Position numbers and translations under genes: made by a program. DNA of 57,940 nucleotides from Candidatus Dependentiae bacterium. GTDB lineage: Bacteria; Babelota; Babeliae; Babelales; RVW-14. Shown here piece by piece: positions 40,326 to 48,969 of this stretch. The stretch is from positions 1 to 57,940 of the forward strand of contig JAFEAY010000019.1 in the NCBI GenBank assembly GCA_018266175.1, written 5' to 3'. The notes beneath the pieces were generated by a model. It was not told where the DNA came from. It made no database searches and saw only the letters and a program-made list of their open reading frames with translations. The stretch's first letter is position 1; each line of letters starts with the position of its first letter.

Positions 40326-41900
40326 ATGGATACAGGTATCATGAAATTTTTATTCTTAGGCATTATCTGTTTGGGCATAATTGCTACTGGATTTTTCTTC
40401 TTTCAAAGCCCTTCACCAAAAAAAGCCCCTCTCCCAAAAACGCTTGAATGGCTCACCCAAGAAAAAGAGTGGTTCAACGTATCTCGCCCACTTCATCCAA
40501 CCGATCTACACAATCGCATTCTTGTAGTCGACTTCTGGACCGCAGGCTGCATTAATTGCATGCATGTCATGCCTGAACTTGCAGCGCTTGAAGATCAATT
40601 TAAAGAAAAAATAACGGTTATTGGTGTTCATTCAGGTAAATTTTTAAGCGAACATGTTGAGCAAACCATTAGAGATGCAATCAAAAAACATACTATTACT
40701 CACCCTGTAGTAAATGATAAAAATTTTGTTATCTGGAAAGCCTTTGGTGTTCACTCATGGCCAACGCTGTTGGTCATTGATCCAAACGGACGTATTTATA
40801 GGGAGTATCAGGGCGAAAAACACCAAGACGAGATTGCTCGCGATATTCAAGAGCTCCTCAAACAATTCCCTGACCCCACAACAACTCCACTCTCCATTAA
40901 ACGTGAATTGGAAAGCGAAGAAAAAAGCGTACTCTTATTTCCCGGGAAACTCTGTTACGCCCCAAATTTTCAAGGCAAACCAGCACTTTTTATCGCTGAT
41001 AGTGGCCATCACAACATTGTAATCACACGCCTGGATGGGCAGATTATTCAAACTATTGGCTCCGGAAAACCAGGATTTGCTGACGGCGATTTTCAAAATG
41101 CTGAATTTAACGCACCCCAAGGCCTTTTATGGCACGAAGAACACAACGCTCTGTACGTTGCCGATACCAAAAATCATATGCTCAGAAAAATCGATTTTGA
41201 TTTGAAAACCGTTACGCGTCTTGCAGGAACTGGTGGACGTGGCAGCCACCATGTCACCACCAAAGATGTCCCGCGCGATACAGCACTTGCATCTCCTTGG
41301 GACTTGGCGTTCTTTCCCGCGGCACCAGTCATCGCAATTTCGCAAGCAGGAACCCATCAAATATGGCTCTACGAACTGAGTAAAAATAGATTGCGTATTC
41401 TAACCGGCAATGGGCGAGAAGGTATTAAAGATGGCCAACATCCGTATGCAACGCTGGCCCAACCAAGCGGGCTTGCAGCTGTCGGTGACACGCTCTACTT
41501 TGTTGATGCTGAATCAAGCGCTTTACGAATATTTAAAGGACATGATGTAAAAACACTGATCGGCAAAGGACTCTTTAATTTTGGCTTCACGAGTGGAAAA
41601 GCAAACGATGCACAGCTGCAACACCCCCAAGGTATTGTTGCTGATAAAAACGGCGTTTATATTGCAGACACCTACAATCATGCAATCCGTTTTTATAACC
41701 AAGAAACCCACGAGCTTTCAACACTCATTGGTAACGGAATAGCGGGAGACGCTCTTGGCAGCTTGGAACAAACGCAACTCAATGAACCAAATGGAATAGC
41801 ACAAGTAGACAATACGCTTTACATCGCTGATACCAATAATCACAGAATAGTTATTGCTTATCTTGCACATCAAAAGTGCTCCGTTCTAAATATAAAATAG
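40326..41900 (+). CDS. Membrane-anchored thioredoxin-like/NHL-repeat protein
   Basis: 524 aa from ATG 40326 (AGAGGAG upstream). One N-terminal membrane helix (about 7-26) anchors it, probably facing the periplasm. The thioredoxin-like domain (about 45-180) has FWTAGCINCMHVMPELA with C75 and C78 (C-I-N-C), and the cis-Pro region SWPTLLVIDP. Residues about 200-520 are NHL-type propeller blades (LFIADSGHHNIVITRLDGQI, LYVADTKNHMLRKID, VYIADTYNHAIRFY). The same domain order occurs in NHLRC2-like proteins. A role in extracytoplasmic redox or protein interaction is likely. The C-terminus is followed by a shared bidirectional terminator. Confidence 0.88.
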   Translation: MDTGIMKFLFLGIICLGIIATGFFFFQSPSPKKAPLPKTLEWLTQEKEWFNVSRPLHPTDLHNRILVVDFWTAGCINCMHVMPELAALEDQFKEKITVIGVHSGKFLSEHVEQTIRDAIKKHTITHPVVNDKNFVIWKAFGVHSWPTLLVIDPNGRIYREYQGEKHQDEIARDIQELLKQFPDPTTTPLSIKRELESEEKSVLLFPGKLCYAPNFQGKPALFIADSGHHNIVITRLDGQIIQTIGSGKPGFADGDFQNAEFNAPQGLLWHEEHNALYVADTKNHMLRKIDFDLKTVTRLAGTGGRGSHHVTTKDVPRDTALASPWDLAFFPAAPVIAISQAGTHQIWLYELSKNRLRILTGNGREGIKDGQHPYATLAQPSGLAAVGDTLYFVDAESSALRIFKGHDVKTLIGKGLFNFGFTSGKANDAQLQHPQGIVADKNGVYIADTYNHAIRFYNQETHELSTLIGNGIAGDALGSLEQTQLNEPNGIAQVDNTLYIADTNNHRIVIAYLAHQKCSVLNIK

Positions 41901-41942
41901 AAGAATGGGCGAGGTTTTAAGTATAAAACCTCGCCCATTCTT
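41901..41942. terminator. Bidirectional terminator between convergent genes
   Basis: 19 perfectly complementary bases (41901-41919 / 41924-41942) around a 4-base loop lie between the thioredoxin-NHL gene (plus) and a minus-strand gene ending at 41964. The A/T runs at both ends suit termination in either direction. Confidence 0.88.
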
Positions 41943-41963
41943 CTATAATCTTAATCTTATTTT

Positions 41964-43211
41964 TTATTTTGATGAAAGCTTATTCGTCAACTCTTGTCGC
42001 TCCTTATGAAGATCATTTATTTTACGCTCTTGCTTATCAACATCTTGAGTAATTTTATTTAACTCATTCTCTTGTTCACTTTTTTTACTACGCAATGCAC
42101 GGAGTTCATCATCAATTTGTGTAAGCTCTTGGGTATATTCTGCTATTTTGTTGCTTAATTCTGCACGTTCTCGATCTTCGGAAGTTATACTTCCTTCAGA
42201 GATTTCAGATGCGCCTTCTGGAGACACAACAACTTCTTCATCCTCATCTTGATTATCATCTAAAAAGACGGAGGATTCTTGCTCTGCCTCTTCTGGCTGA
42301 CCATACCGATCAGCAACCCCTGCTTGTGCCTGACTGAGCTCACTTCTTGAATCTACTCCTGCAGCTCCGGGTATATTTTGTTCAACCCGAGATCTCATTC
42401 CTAGACTATCACTCGACTCATCAATAGGCCTGATCATACGACCAGCTGGAGAAACTTCAGAGATCCTTCTAACTCCCGCTTGTTGTATTGGCATTTGCTC
42501 TTGTAAAGCACCTGAAACTGAATCTGAAGCTCCAACAGATATTTGTGGAATAACACCTGAGCTCACGACAGGCTCTTGAGCCTCAGCAACTGCAGGCTTC
42601 ACGTTACTCAGTTGAGCAACTATTTCTCGAGCATCATCAACCCCTGCAAGCTCACTAAGCACCGCTCCCTGAGCAATAAGCTTTTGGGCTATAACTCTAT
42701 AGTGAGCTTTCAAGTTCTCACCTTTAAGCCCTTTAATGTTTTTGACGGCAACATCAAGCGCATTTTGTGCTACTGGCTTACTGGAAAGAAGATTGACATT
42801 AATACCATTAACCGACAAAAGATAATCTAATATCTCAAGCTGTTTATTTCTGTCGTTTTGATTATAGCAAACCTTAAGTACCGTTGCTCGTAAAGGCTCC
42901 GCTTGCTGCGAATTCACGATGCTTTGATTTGCATTAATAATTTTTTTTATTGTTTCAAAGTCCATTCCTTGCAATGCTTTTTCAAGCTCAGTAATTGCCT
43001 GCTTCTCTCTAAAAACTGCAGACATGTTTGGTTTAATCATACCTCTTAACGGCACTGAACTTTTTTCTTGCTCAGCTTGACTTTTCTTCTCCTCAAACAA
43101 AGCCATTCGCTCTTTAACACTGAGGCTTGGTTCTGCATAGACGCTTGCCTGAGCAAGAGCAAGCGAGCACAGTAATATTTTTTTGAGAAGCTTTTTATAA
43201 TTTTTATTCAT
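41964..43211 (-). CDS. Exported protein with ankyrin-like domain and coiled-coil tail
   Basis: 415 aa. AAAGGA precedes the ATG. Signal peptide 1-27 (LLCSLALAQASVYA). Residues about 60-190 contain a domain also found in the upstream large protein: ALQGMDFETIKKIINANQSI, then LEILDYLLSVNGINVNLL, NALDVAVKNIKG and AHYRVIAQKLIAQGA. This looks like divergent ankyrin repeats. A disordered acidic middle follows. The last 65 residues are a coiled coil (IDDELRALRSKKSEQENELN). The two genes lie 71 bases apart in the same direction and encode related exported proteins. Unknown function. Confidence 0.72.
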   Translation of the reverse strand: MNKNYKKLLKKILLCSLALAQASVYAEPSLSVKERMALFEEKKSQAEQEKSSVPLRGMIKPNMSAVFREKQAITELEKALQGMDFETIKKIINANQSIVNSQQAEPLRATVLKVCYNQNDRNKQLEILDYLLSVNGINVNLLSSKPVAQNALDVAVKNIKGLKGENLKAHYRVIAQKLIAQGAVLSELAGVDDAREIVAQLSNVKPAVAEAQEPVVSSGVIPQISVGASDSVSGALQEQMPIQQAGVRRISEVSPAGRMIRPIDESSDSLGMRSRVEQNIPGAAGVDSRSELSQAQAGVADRYGQPEEAEQESSVFLDDNQDEDEEVVVSPEGASEISEGSITSEDRERAELSNKIAEYTQELTQIDDELRALRSKKSEQENELNKITQDVDKQERKINDLHKERQELTNKLSSK

Positions 43212-43282
43212 TAATGTATCCTTTTAAAATCAATTTTTTTCATGATTATTAAAATTATTTTTATTGCCGCCACATCTAAAAT

Positions 43283-46200
43283 TTATGCTGCGACAGCTAT
43301 CGATGAAGCTTTCCTAAGCTGTTCGTCGCCTGATTTTATTTTTTTGCGCAAATTCTTAATACGAGCTTCGAGCTGTTCAATGCTCTGAAGTGTCTGACTA
43401 TGTTCTTGCTTCAGTACTTTCTTACGATTATAAAGCTGATCCAGCTTCGCTTGATGTTTTTGAATCTTTTCAACACAACGCTCAAGGTCATCGTTAATAG
43501 TGCTCTGCCTAAATGTTTCCATTTTGTCCTTGAATTGTCCCATCATTTTTTGAACAGCACCTTCTTGATGAAGTCCTTTTCCATGAAAAGTCGCTGCAAA
43601 CTGTTTATTAATTTGAGCCTTTTTGGACTTGCGTGCAGCTTTCTCATCAACTAATCGCTGAGCCTCTTCTTGTGCCTTCAATTGAGCTATACGAGCTGCT
43701 TCAGCTCTTTGATTCTCCTGAGTAAGCTTATTTGTCTCTTCAAGTTTTTGCATCTTTTCATATATTGTTCCAGAGAGATTGAGCTTTTTCTTAAGTCTTT
43801 CAACCTTAGCCGCTGCTTCAGATTTTTTATTTTCTGCAACTAATCGAGCTTCTTCTGCTAATCGAGCCTCCTCGGCCAATCGAAGAGCTTCTTCTTCAGC
43901 TTTCAACTGAGCAATACGAGCAGCTTCAGCTCTTTGAGCAACTTCTTGTTCAGCTTTCAACTGAGCAATGCGAGCCACTTTCTGTTCAGCTTGTCGCTCT
44001 TTTTTAGCCAAAATATCTGCTTCTTTCTGCTGCTTAAATATTTCCATCTTATCTTTTAACTGCTCTACCATTTTGCCAGCCGCACCTTCTTCATGAAGTC
44101 CTTTCCCCTGGAAAGTTGCCTCAAAATCTTTATCAGTTTTAGCTTTTTGTGCAGCTTTTTCATCGACTAATCGCTGAGCTTCTTGTGCCATCAATTGAGC
44201 TATACGAGCAGCTTCAGCTTTTTGAGCAACTTCTTGTTCAGCTTTCAACTGAGCCAATCGAGCAGCTTCTTCTTCAGCTCTCAACTGAGCAATGCGAGCT
44301 GCTTCTTCTTGCGCAGCCTTTTCCTGCTCTTCAGCTAACTGAGCAGCCTCAATTCTCTGAGTAGCTTCTCTGTTAGACTCTCTAGCACTAAGCTCTTGTA
44401 GGATTTCTTGAGCTTGAGGTTGAGTAGCAAATTTTTTAAGTTTTACACCAAGATCAATCAGGTTTTTTGCCATTTTTCTATAGTGATCATTCAATACTTT
44501 ATTATTTTTAGATGTGCTGACTTTAAGCAATACTGCGTCAAGAGCATTTCGATTATTCTTTGGATCTTTTTCGTCACTCATTTTATGCACATCAATGCCA
44601 CTTACAGAAAGTAAATATTTGAATATTGCTCTCTGCTTCTCTCTATCACCTTCTGATAGATCTTTTTTAGCAATTATCGCTATGAGTGGTGTGTAGCCAA
44701 ACGTTAATCCTGTTGTATTAACAAACTCTTGGTTTCTATTAATTGTTTGCTTTATTGTGTTAACATCAAGTTTTTCAATTGCAGTATTAAGTGTAGTATT
44801 AAGTGCAGTATTGAAATCTTGAAGCTGCTTTATAGATTCTAATTCTTTCAGAAGAACACGCAGCTCTTTTTTTGACTCATTTTGAAGAGGCAAAGTTAAA
44901 ACATGCCTTACTTCATTAATTTGTGCATCTAAATCTTTATTTTTTTCGTCCTGCAAATTTTGCATAAGATTATTCAAAGCATTTGTCGCCTGTTCTCTCT
45001 GCGCTGGAGTTGCTGCGAACAATTGATCGTATGCCTCACGTTCATCAACATTTGAAAGAATATCATACGCTTTCTTGATGCGATTAAATATACTTGAATC
45101 TCCTCCCTTATCTGGATGAGCTGTTAATGAAAGTTTACGGTAGGCTTTTGCGATATCAGAAGAAGAAGCATTGCGAGCAACCCCAAGAATGTCATAGTAA
45201 TTTTCACGAGCATCAAATTTTTCAACATTTTTAAGTGCAACAATACTCAGATCAATTTTTTGCTTGTCTTGAGATACAGAGGCATTTTTTTGATCTACTA
45301 AACCTTGATCCTCACCAACTTCAGAGAAACCTATTCTTGGCTTTCTGGCTGGTTCAGCCTCAGCTCCTGGTATTGTTTGTGGTACTTCAACGGTACTTGC
45401 AGGCACACCACCTTGAAGCTTACTTCCTTGTTGAACTGGAGGCCTTCTCCGAGCCGCAGGGTTCTCTAAATAGTAACCTCTTGGTCCCGCGCTGCTCCCC
45501 GTTATTGTTGCGTTGTAGACAACCTTATCTGATTCAAAGAAATTTTCATTCTCTTCTGTTTTCTCATCCCCGTTTCCTTGAGCATAATAAATTAAGCTTG
45601 TTATTTTGGCATTGAATCGAGGAGTTACATCCAACCCTTTACGCTGACCGAAAATGCGAAAAATCTCATTGAGAACAAATTGAGCTTTGTCCTTACCACT
45701 TGCCGGATAAATAACCATCTTAGGGTATGGATATTGTTCATTTTTTACTGACTCATCATCGCAATCTGTAACCTCAAACTTTACCTCATTAATAGCATTT
45801 CTTAGCTTTTCATTTTTTTGAATAGCGGTGAAAAGTGTAATGACTTCAGAAATCATCATTCCTTCAGGCATAAGGTGAATCTTGTAATCAGCAATAAGTT
45901 TGCTCATAATCTCTTCAGCTCTAGGATCACCCTCTTCACAATCTAACCAATATGCTAATTTTAAAGTTCCGCCATCATCAGCGGCATAACGCATTCCTTT
46001 CAAAATTTCCTGTAGGCGATCTACAAATAAATATCCGCCAGCAGCTAGAGGCTGCTTGTATCCGAAATGTTCCATTATTCCAAGTAAAACAACTTTTCTA
46101 ATTGACTGATCAATTTTATCTCTAGTTATCTCAAACATTGGCCGACCAAATCCATCATTTACAATAACAATGCCCTTGGGTCTTCTCTTATCAGCTGCAA

Positions 46201-47089
46201 ATAGATCCCTAACACTTTTATCAAGCCAAGCAAATTTATCTCTTACTGAATTTTTAATATTTTGCGGAACTCCATTCAGCGCAACCATAACACCTTTTTC
46301 TATAGCACCAAGAATTGAATCCAGCGGACTAGCTATTTTTTTAACTCCAAGATTTTCTTGTGGGCGTCGCTGTGGCTCATTTTGAGGTGCAGCAACATCA
46401 ACCGGCGCTGGCTGAGCTACCTCAACTACCTCTGCAGGTGGTGCAGAAGCAATTTCTGCTTGTAAAACTACTTTTTCCCCAGCAGCATTTTTTCTTGGTT
46501 TTCTAGTTGGCTTACTTCTTCCTGAAAAACTCGGCCTATCCTTAGTTAAGGAAGCTAATCGATCGTTTTTTGAATCTATTTTTGAATCTATTTTTGAAGG
46601 GTCAACATCTGCTTTTGGAACAGAGTTTGATTGTTTAATTTTACTCAAAACCTCTTGATTAACTTGACTTGAGATGCCTACATCTGCAACCGCAGCAGAG
46701 CTTGCTGGCTTTTCTTCGACAGATAAATTTTCAAGCCTATTTTTTAGTTCTGCCATTTTATTTTTAATGATCTGCACAGTATCAGCAACCGTTTCACCCG
46801 GCTCAAGACTTGCCCAATCGAGCGTGTAAAGCTTTTTACCGCTCACCATACTCTTTTGTGATATATTAGCAATGCCCCCTTTGAGCTTTGAAACATCATT
46901 TTCAAGTGCTTGAAGTATCTTTATGTCTTCTTCAATTCTTTCTCGCTCAGAAAGTCCTTCATTCTTTACTTGCTTTTGAACAGCTGCAAATGGATTGAAT
47001 TGCATAGCTCTTAAAAAACAAAATGAACTACCCACCACAAGAACAGATAGTAAAGCCATTTTTAGTAATATTTTATAACGTTTATTCAC
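43283..47089 (-). CDS. Large exported J-domain protein with ankyrin-like and repeated coiled-coil modules
   Basis: 1268 aa from GTG 47089 (AAGGAG seven bases upstream). Signal peptide about 1-28. Residues about 250-540 form a globular domain I cannot name (IVIVNDGFGRPMFEITRDKI, LAYWLDCEEGDPRAEEIMSK). A J-domain spans about 624-690 (YYDILGVARNASSSDIAKAY, HPD at 658-660, TAHPDKGGDSS). About 745-890 is the ankyrin-like domain shared with the neighbouring protein. The remainder is charged coiled coil rich in EAARIAQLKAEEEA repeats, containing a duplicated module (AATFHGKGLHQEGAVQKMM and EATFQGKGLHEEGAAGKMV). An exported J-protein could engage a host Hsp70. This is inference. Unknown overall role. 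Confidence 0.78.
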   Translation of the reverse strand: MNKRYKILLKMALLSVLVVGSSFCFLRAMQFNPFAAVQKQVKNEGLSERERIEEDIKILQALENDVSKLKGGIANISQKSMVSGKKLYTLDWASLEPGETVADTVQIIKNKMAELKNRLENLSVEEKPASSAAVADVGISSQVNQEVLSKIKQSNSVPKADVDPSKIDSKIDSKNDRLASLTKDRPSFSGRSKPTRKPRKNAAGEKVVLQAEIASAPPAEVVEVAQPAPVDVAAPQNEPQRRPQENLGVKKIASPLDSILGAIEKGVMVALNGVPQNIKNSVRDKFAWLDKSVRDLFAADKRRPKGIVIVNDGFGRPMFEITRDKIDQSIRKVVLLGIMEHFGYKQPLAAGGYLFVDRLQEILKGMRYAADDGGTLKLAYWLDCEEGDPRAEEIMSKLIADYKIHLMPEGMMISEVITLFTAIQKNEKLRNAINEVKFEVTDCDDESVKNEQYPYPKMVIYPASGKDKAQFVLNEIFRIFGQRKGLDVTPRFNAKITSLIYYAQGNGDEKTEENENFFESDKVVYNATITGSSAGPRGYYLENPAARRRPPVQQGSKLQGGVPASTVEVPQTIPGAEAEPARKPRIGFSEVGEDQGLVDQKNASVSQDKQKIDLSIVALKNVEKFDARENYYDILGVARNASSSDIAKAYRKLSLTAHPDKGGDSSIFNRIKKAYDILSNVDEREAYDQLFAATPAQREQATNALNNLMQNLQDEKNKDLDAQINEVRHVLTLPLQNESKKELRVLLKELESIKQLQDFNTALNTTLNTAIEKLDVNTIKQTINRNQEFVNTTGLTFGYTPLIAIIAKKDLSEGDREKQRAIFKYLLSVSGIDVHKMSDEKDPKNNRNALDAVLLKVSTSKNNKVLNDHYRKMAKNLIDLGVKLKKFATQPQAQEILQELSARESNREATQRIEAAQLAEEQEKAAQEEAARIAQLRAEEEAARLAQLKAEQEVAQKAEAARIAQLMAQEAQRLVDEKAAQKAKTDKDFEATFQGKGLHEEGAAGKMVEQLKDKMEIFKQQKEADILAKKERQAEQKVARIAQLKAEQEVAQRAEAARIAQLKAEEEALRLAEEARLAEEARLVAENKKSEAAAKVERLKKKLNLSGTIYEKMQKLEETNKLTQENQRAEAARIAQLKAQEEAQRLVDEKAARKSKKAQINKQFAATFHGKGLHQEGAVQKMMGQFKDKMETFRQSTINDDLERCVEKIQKHQAKLDQLYNRKKVLKQEHSQTLQSIEQLEARIKNLRKKIKSGDEQLRKASSIAVAA

Positions 47090-47154
47090 AACGCTTCTCC
47101 TTTTTGAACGAATTTTTATATAAAAACCTTACACCGTATCCTCATGATATCTAA

Positions 47155-47178
47155 AATTATTTACAATTGTAAATAATT
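47155..47178. promoter_or_regulatory. 24-bp perfect palindrome (possible operator)
   Basis: aattatttacaa / ttgtaaataatt is a perfect 24-base palindrome centred at 47166/47167. It lies in the divergent region between the large J-domain gene (minus) and the CPT-like gene (plus). Size and symmetry fit a dimeric repressor site that could regulate either side. It can also form a hairpin. Confidence 0.5.
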
Positions 47179-47197
47179 CAACAAAAAAAGAATATGT

Positions 47198-47226
47198 TTG
47201 ACTCGATCGTTAAACTATGAAATAAT
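47198..47226 (+). promoter_or_regulatory. Promoter for the leader/CPT-like/ABC unit
   Basis: TTGACT (47198-47203), a 17-base spacer and AATAAT (47221-47226). Transcription would begin near 47233, about 250 bases before the CPT-like start, leaving a long leader with a small open frame. Confidence 0.7.
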
Positions 47227-47279
47227 TAGAAGAATGTAAGAATTTTGCACTCTAGCTTGACCTCAGGAGGATACAAGCA

Positions 47280-47327
47280 ATGGTAATCACTATTAAGGCC
47301 GACAAAGGCTTTGTCAAAATAGCCTAG
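47280..47327 (+). CDS. Possible 15-residue leader peptide
   Basis: ATG 47280 is preceded by CAGGAGG with a 9-base spacing, the strongest ribosome-binding site in the neighbourhood. It encodes MVITIKADKGFVKIA and then a stop. It overlaps a small hairpin (gacaaa / tttgtc) and is followed by a terminator-like hairpin at 47384-47411 before the CPT-like gene. The order promoter, leader frame, hairpin, resistance-type gene is the layout of ribosome-stalling attenuators. No experiment supports it. Confidence 0.4.
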   Translation: MVITIKADKGFVKIA

Positions 47328-47383
47328 CGACGCTTAACGCATCGTAACGGCAACCTATTTCCCCATTATTTAAACGTTGTTTT

Positions 47384-47411
47384 TCCTAACGTTTGTTAGG
47401 ATTATTTTTTG
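47384..47411 (+). terminator. Terminator-like hairpin in the leader (possible attenuator)
   Basis: Stem tcctaac (47384-47390) / gttagga (47395-47401), loop gttt, then ttattttttg. It lies between the leader frame and the CPT-like gene, so termination here would be conditional. The stem is short and only moderately stable. Confidence 0.5.
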
Positions 47412-47484
47412 TTGCAGATTTTTTGCGCACATTTTTTGCGTATTTCTGCAGCATTGTACTGCCATTTATTCGAAAGGGCACCCC

Positions 47485-48171
47485 ATGACGCTACGGTTTA
47501 TTATGCCGATACTCTTGTTCCTGTTTGCAGGCTGCTCACACTTATCCAAGTCAACTGCGACTCAAGGAACGGTGATTATCCTGAACGGGACATCCGGTGT
47601 TGGAAAGTCGACTATTCAAAAAAAGCTTCAAGATCTTTTTGAAAAACCACATCTAAAAGTTGGTATTGATAACCTCTTTGTTGGTGTTTTACCCGAAAAA
47701 TACTTAAACGGAACGGCGCCTCACCCAGAAGCCATATGGACAACTTCAATGACAAACACACCCGACGGCAAGCCAATCTTCACCCTTACCTTTGGTCCTG
47801 ATGGCCGCAAGATGATTGCCGGAATGCATGCCACCATTGCTGCTTATGCACAAACAGGCAACAACGTGATTGTCGACTATATTTTGTATGACCCATCGTG
47901 GTTACCAGAACTTCTGACTGCACTCAAGGGCATACGTGTCTATTTTATTGGAATAAACGCGTCGCTTGATACGGTTGAACAGCGTGAAAAAGATCGGGCA
48001 ACCTCGCCACAAGGACATGCGCGTAGCATTTATGACACGGTACATACCGGCTGCACGTACGACCTATTTATCGATACAACAGATATAACCCCCAATCAAG
48101 CAGCAATACAGATCAAAGAATTTATAGACAAAAACCCAACGCCTCAAGCGTTTAAAAACTTAAACGTTTAA
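47485..48171 (+). CDS. Lipoprotein-type chloramphenicol-phosphotransferase-like kinase
   Basis: 228 aa from ATG 47485 (GAAAGGG upstream; a longer frame from 47377 lacks a ribosome-binding site). Residues 1-17 form a lipoprotein signal with lipobox LFAGC (C17). The kinase domain follows: Walker A GTSGVGKST (35-43), VGIDNLFVGVLP, VIVDYILYDPSWLPELL, REKDRATSPQGHARSIYDTVH and YDLFIDTTDITPNQAAIQI. This is the CPT family, which phosphorylates chloramphenicol; related P-loop folds include zeta toxins. CPT enzymes are cytosolic, and ATP is not available in the periplasm, so a lipid anchor is puzzling. The ABC exporter genes follow 27 bases later. Substrate unproven. Confidence 0.78.
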   Translation: MTLRFIMPILLFLFAGCSHLSKSTATQGTVIILNGTSGVGKSTIQKKLQDLFEKPHLKVGIDNLFVGVLPEKYLNGTAPHPEAIWTTSMTNTPDGKPIFTLTFGPDGRKMIAGMHATIAAYAQTGNNVIVDYILYDPSWLPELLTALKGIRVYFIGINASLDTVEQREKDRATSPQGHARSIYDTVHTGCTYDLFIDTTDITPNQAAIQIKEFIDKNPTPQAFKNLNV

Positions 48172-48198
48172 AATTTTAACTCAAAGAACGGATATTGT

Positions 48199-48951
48199 AT
48201 GAACAACATTTTACTAGAAATCAAAAACGTCAAAAAACGTTTTGGTGAAAAAGAAGCGCTTAAAGGTGTTTCACTCACACTGTATGAAGGTGAAGTGGTC
48301 AGCCTGCTCGGTGTTAATGGTGCTGGGAAAACAACACTGTCTTCTATTATCGCAACGCTTAAACCACCAACAGAGGGTGATCTTGTATTTCAAGGCAAAT
48401 CGATTTATGACGGCGATAACATAACCACCTATCGAAAAGCATTGGGATATTGCCCGCAACGCCCAAATCTCAACGCAATGCTCAGCTTAGAAGATAACTT
48501 ACGCTTTGCAGGACGTTATTACCGCATGACTGAAGAAGCAATTGAGCAACGCATCAGTGAATTAAGCCAAAAACTTGGGCTCAGCGAATTTTTAAAAGCA
48601 CGATCACCAGTTCTTTCTGGTGGCTACAAACAACGCTTTATGATTGCACGCAGCCTCATGCATAACCCCAAGCTTGTTATCTTGGACGAACCGACCGTTG
48701 CACTTGACCCGCACGTTCGACACCAACTTTGGGAACAAATTCGTGGCATGAAAGATTTAGGCATCACTGTTTTACTGACAACGCATTACATTGACGAAGC
48801 TGAATTTTTATCCGATCGCGTATGCGTGCTTGATAAAGGGTCAGTACAACTTATCGATACACCAGATAATTTAATGAGCACTTTTGCAAAGAGTCGACTT
48901 GAAGATGTTTTTTTGCAACTCATGCAAGAAAACGATGCTCAGAAACAATAA
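48199..48951 (+). CDS. ABC transporter ATP-binding protein (DrrA/ABC-2 type)
   Basis: 250 aa. Complete nucleotide-binding domain: Walker A GVNGAGKTT, Q-loop CPQRPNLNAMLS, signature LSGGYKQRF, Walker B LVILDEPTVALDP and the switch His in LLTTHYIDEAE. The AEFLSDRVCVLDKG ending is typical of DrrA/NodI-type exporters of drugs, polysaccharides or lipids. The permease gene starts 18 bases after the stop. With the CPT-like kinase upstream this forms a possible detoxification or envelope operon. Confidence 0.93.
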   Translation: MNNILLEIKNVKKRFGEKEALKGVSLTLYEGEVVSLLGVNGAGKTTLSSIIATLKPPTEGDLVFQGKSIYDGDNITTYRKALGYCPQRPNLNAMLSLEDNLRFAGRYYRMTEEAIEQRISELSQKLGLSEFLKARSPVLSGGYKQRFMIARSLMHNPKLVILDEPTVALDPHVRHQLWEQIRGMKDLGITVLLTTHYIDEAEFLSDRVCVLDKGSVQLIDTPDNLMSTFAKSRLEDVFLQLMQENDAQKQ

Positions 48952-48969
48952 TTTTCGAAAGAAACTTTT

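Noticed and set aside
44149-45615. Several plus-strand Leu/Gln-rich frames within the 1268-aa gene
   Set aside because: Antisense reading of Glu/Ala/Lys coiled-coil codons produces artificial Leu/Gln/Phe runs.
43283-47089. HopA1-like effector domain in residues 250-540 of the large J-domain protein
   Set aside because: Only a vague resemblance in a short stretch around PRFNAKI. Not enough to assign.
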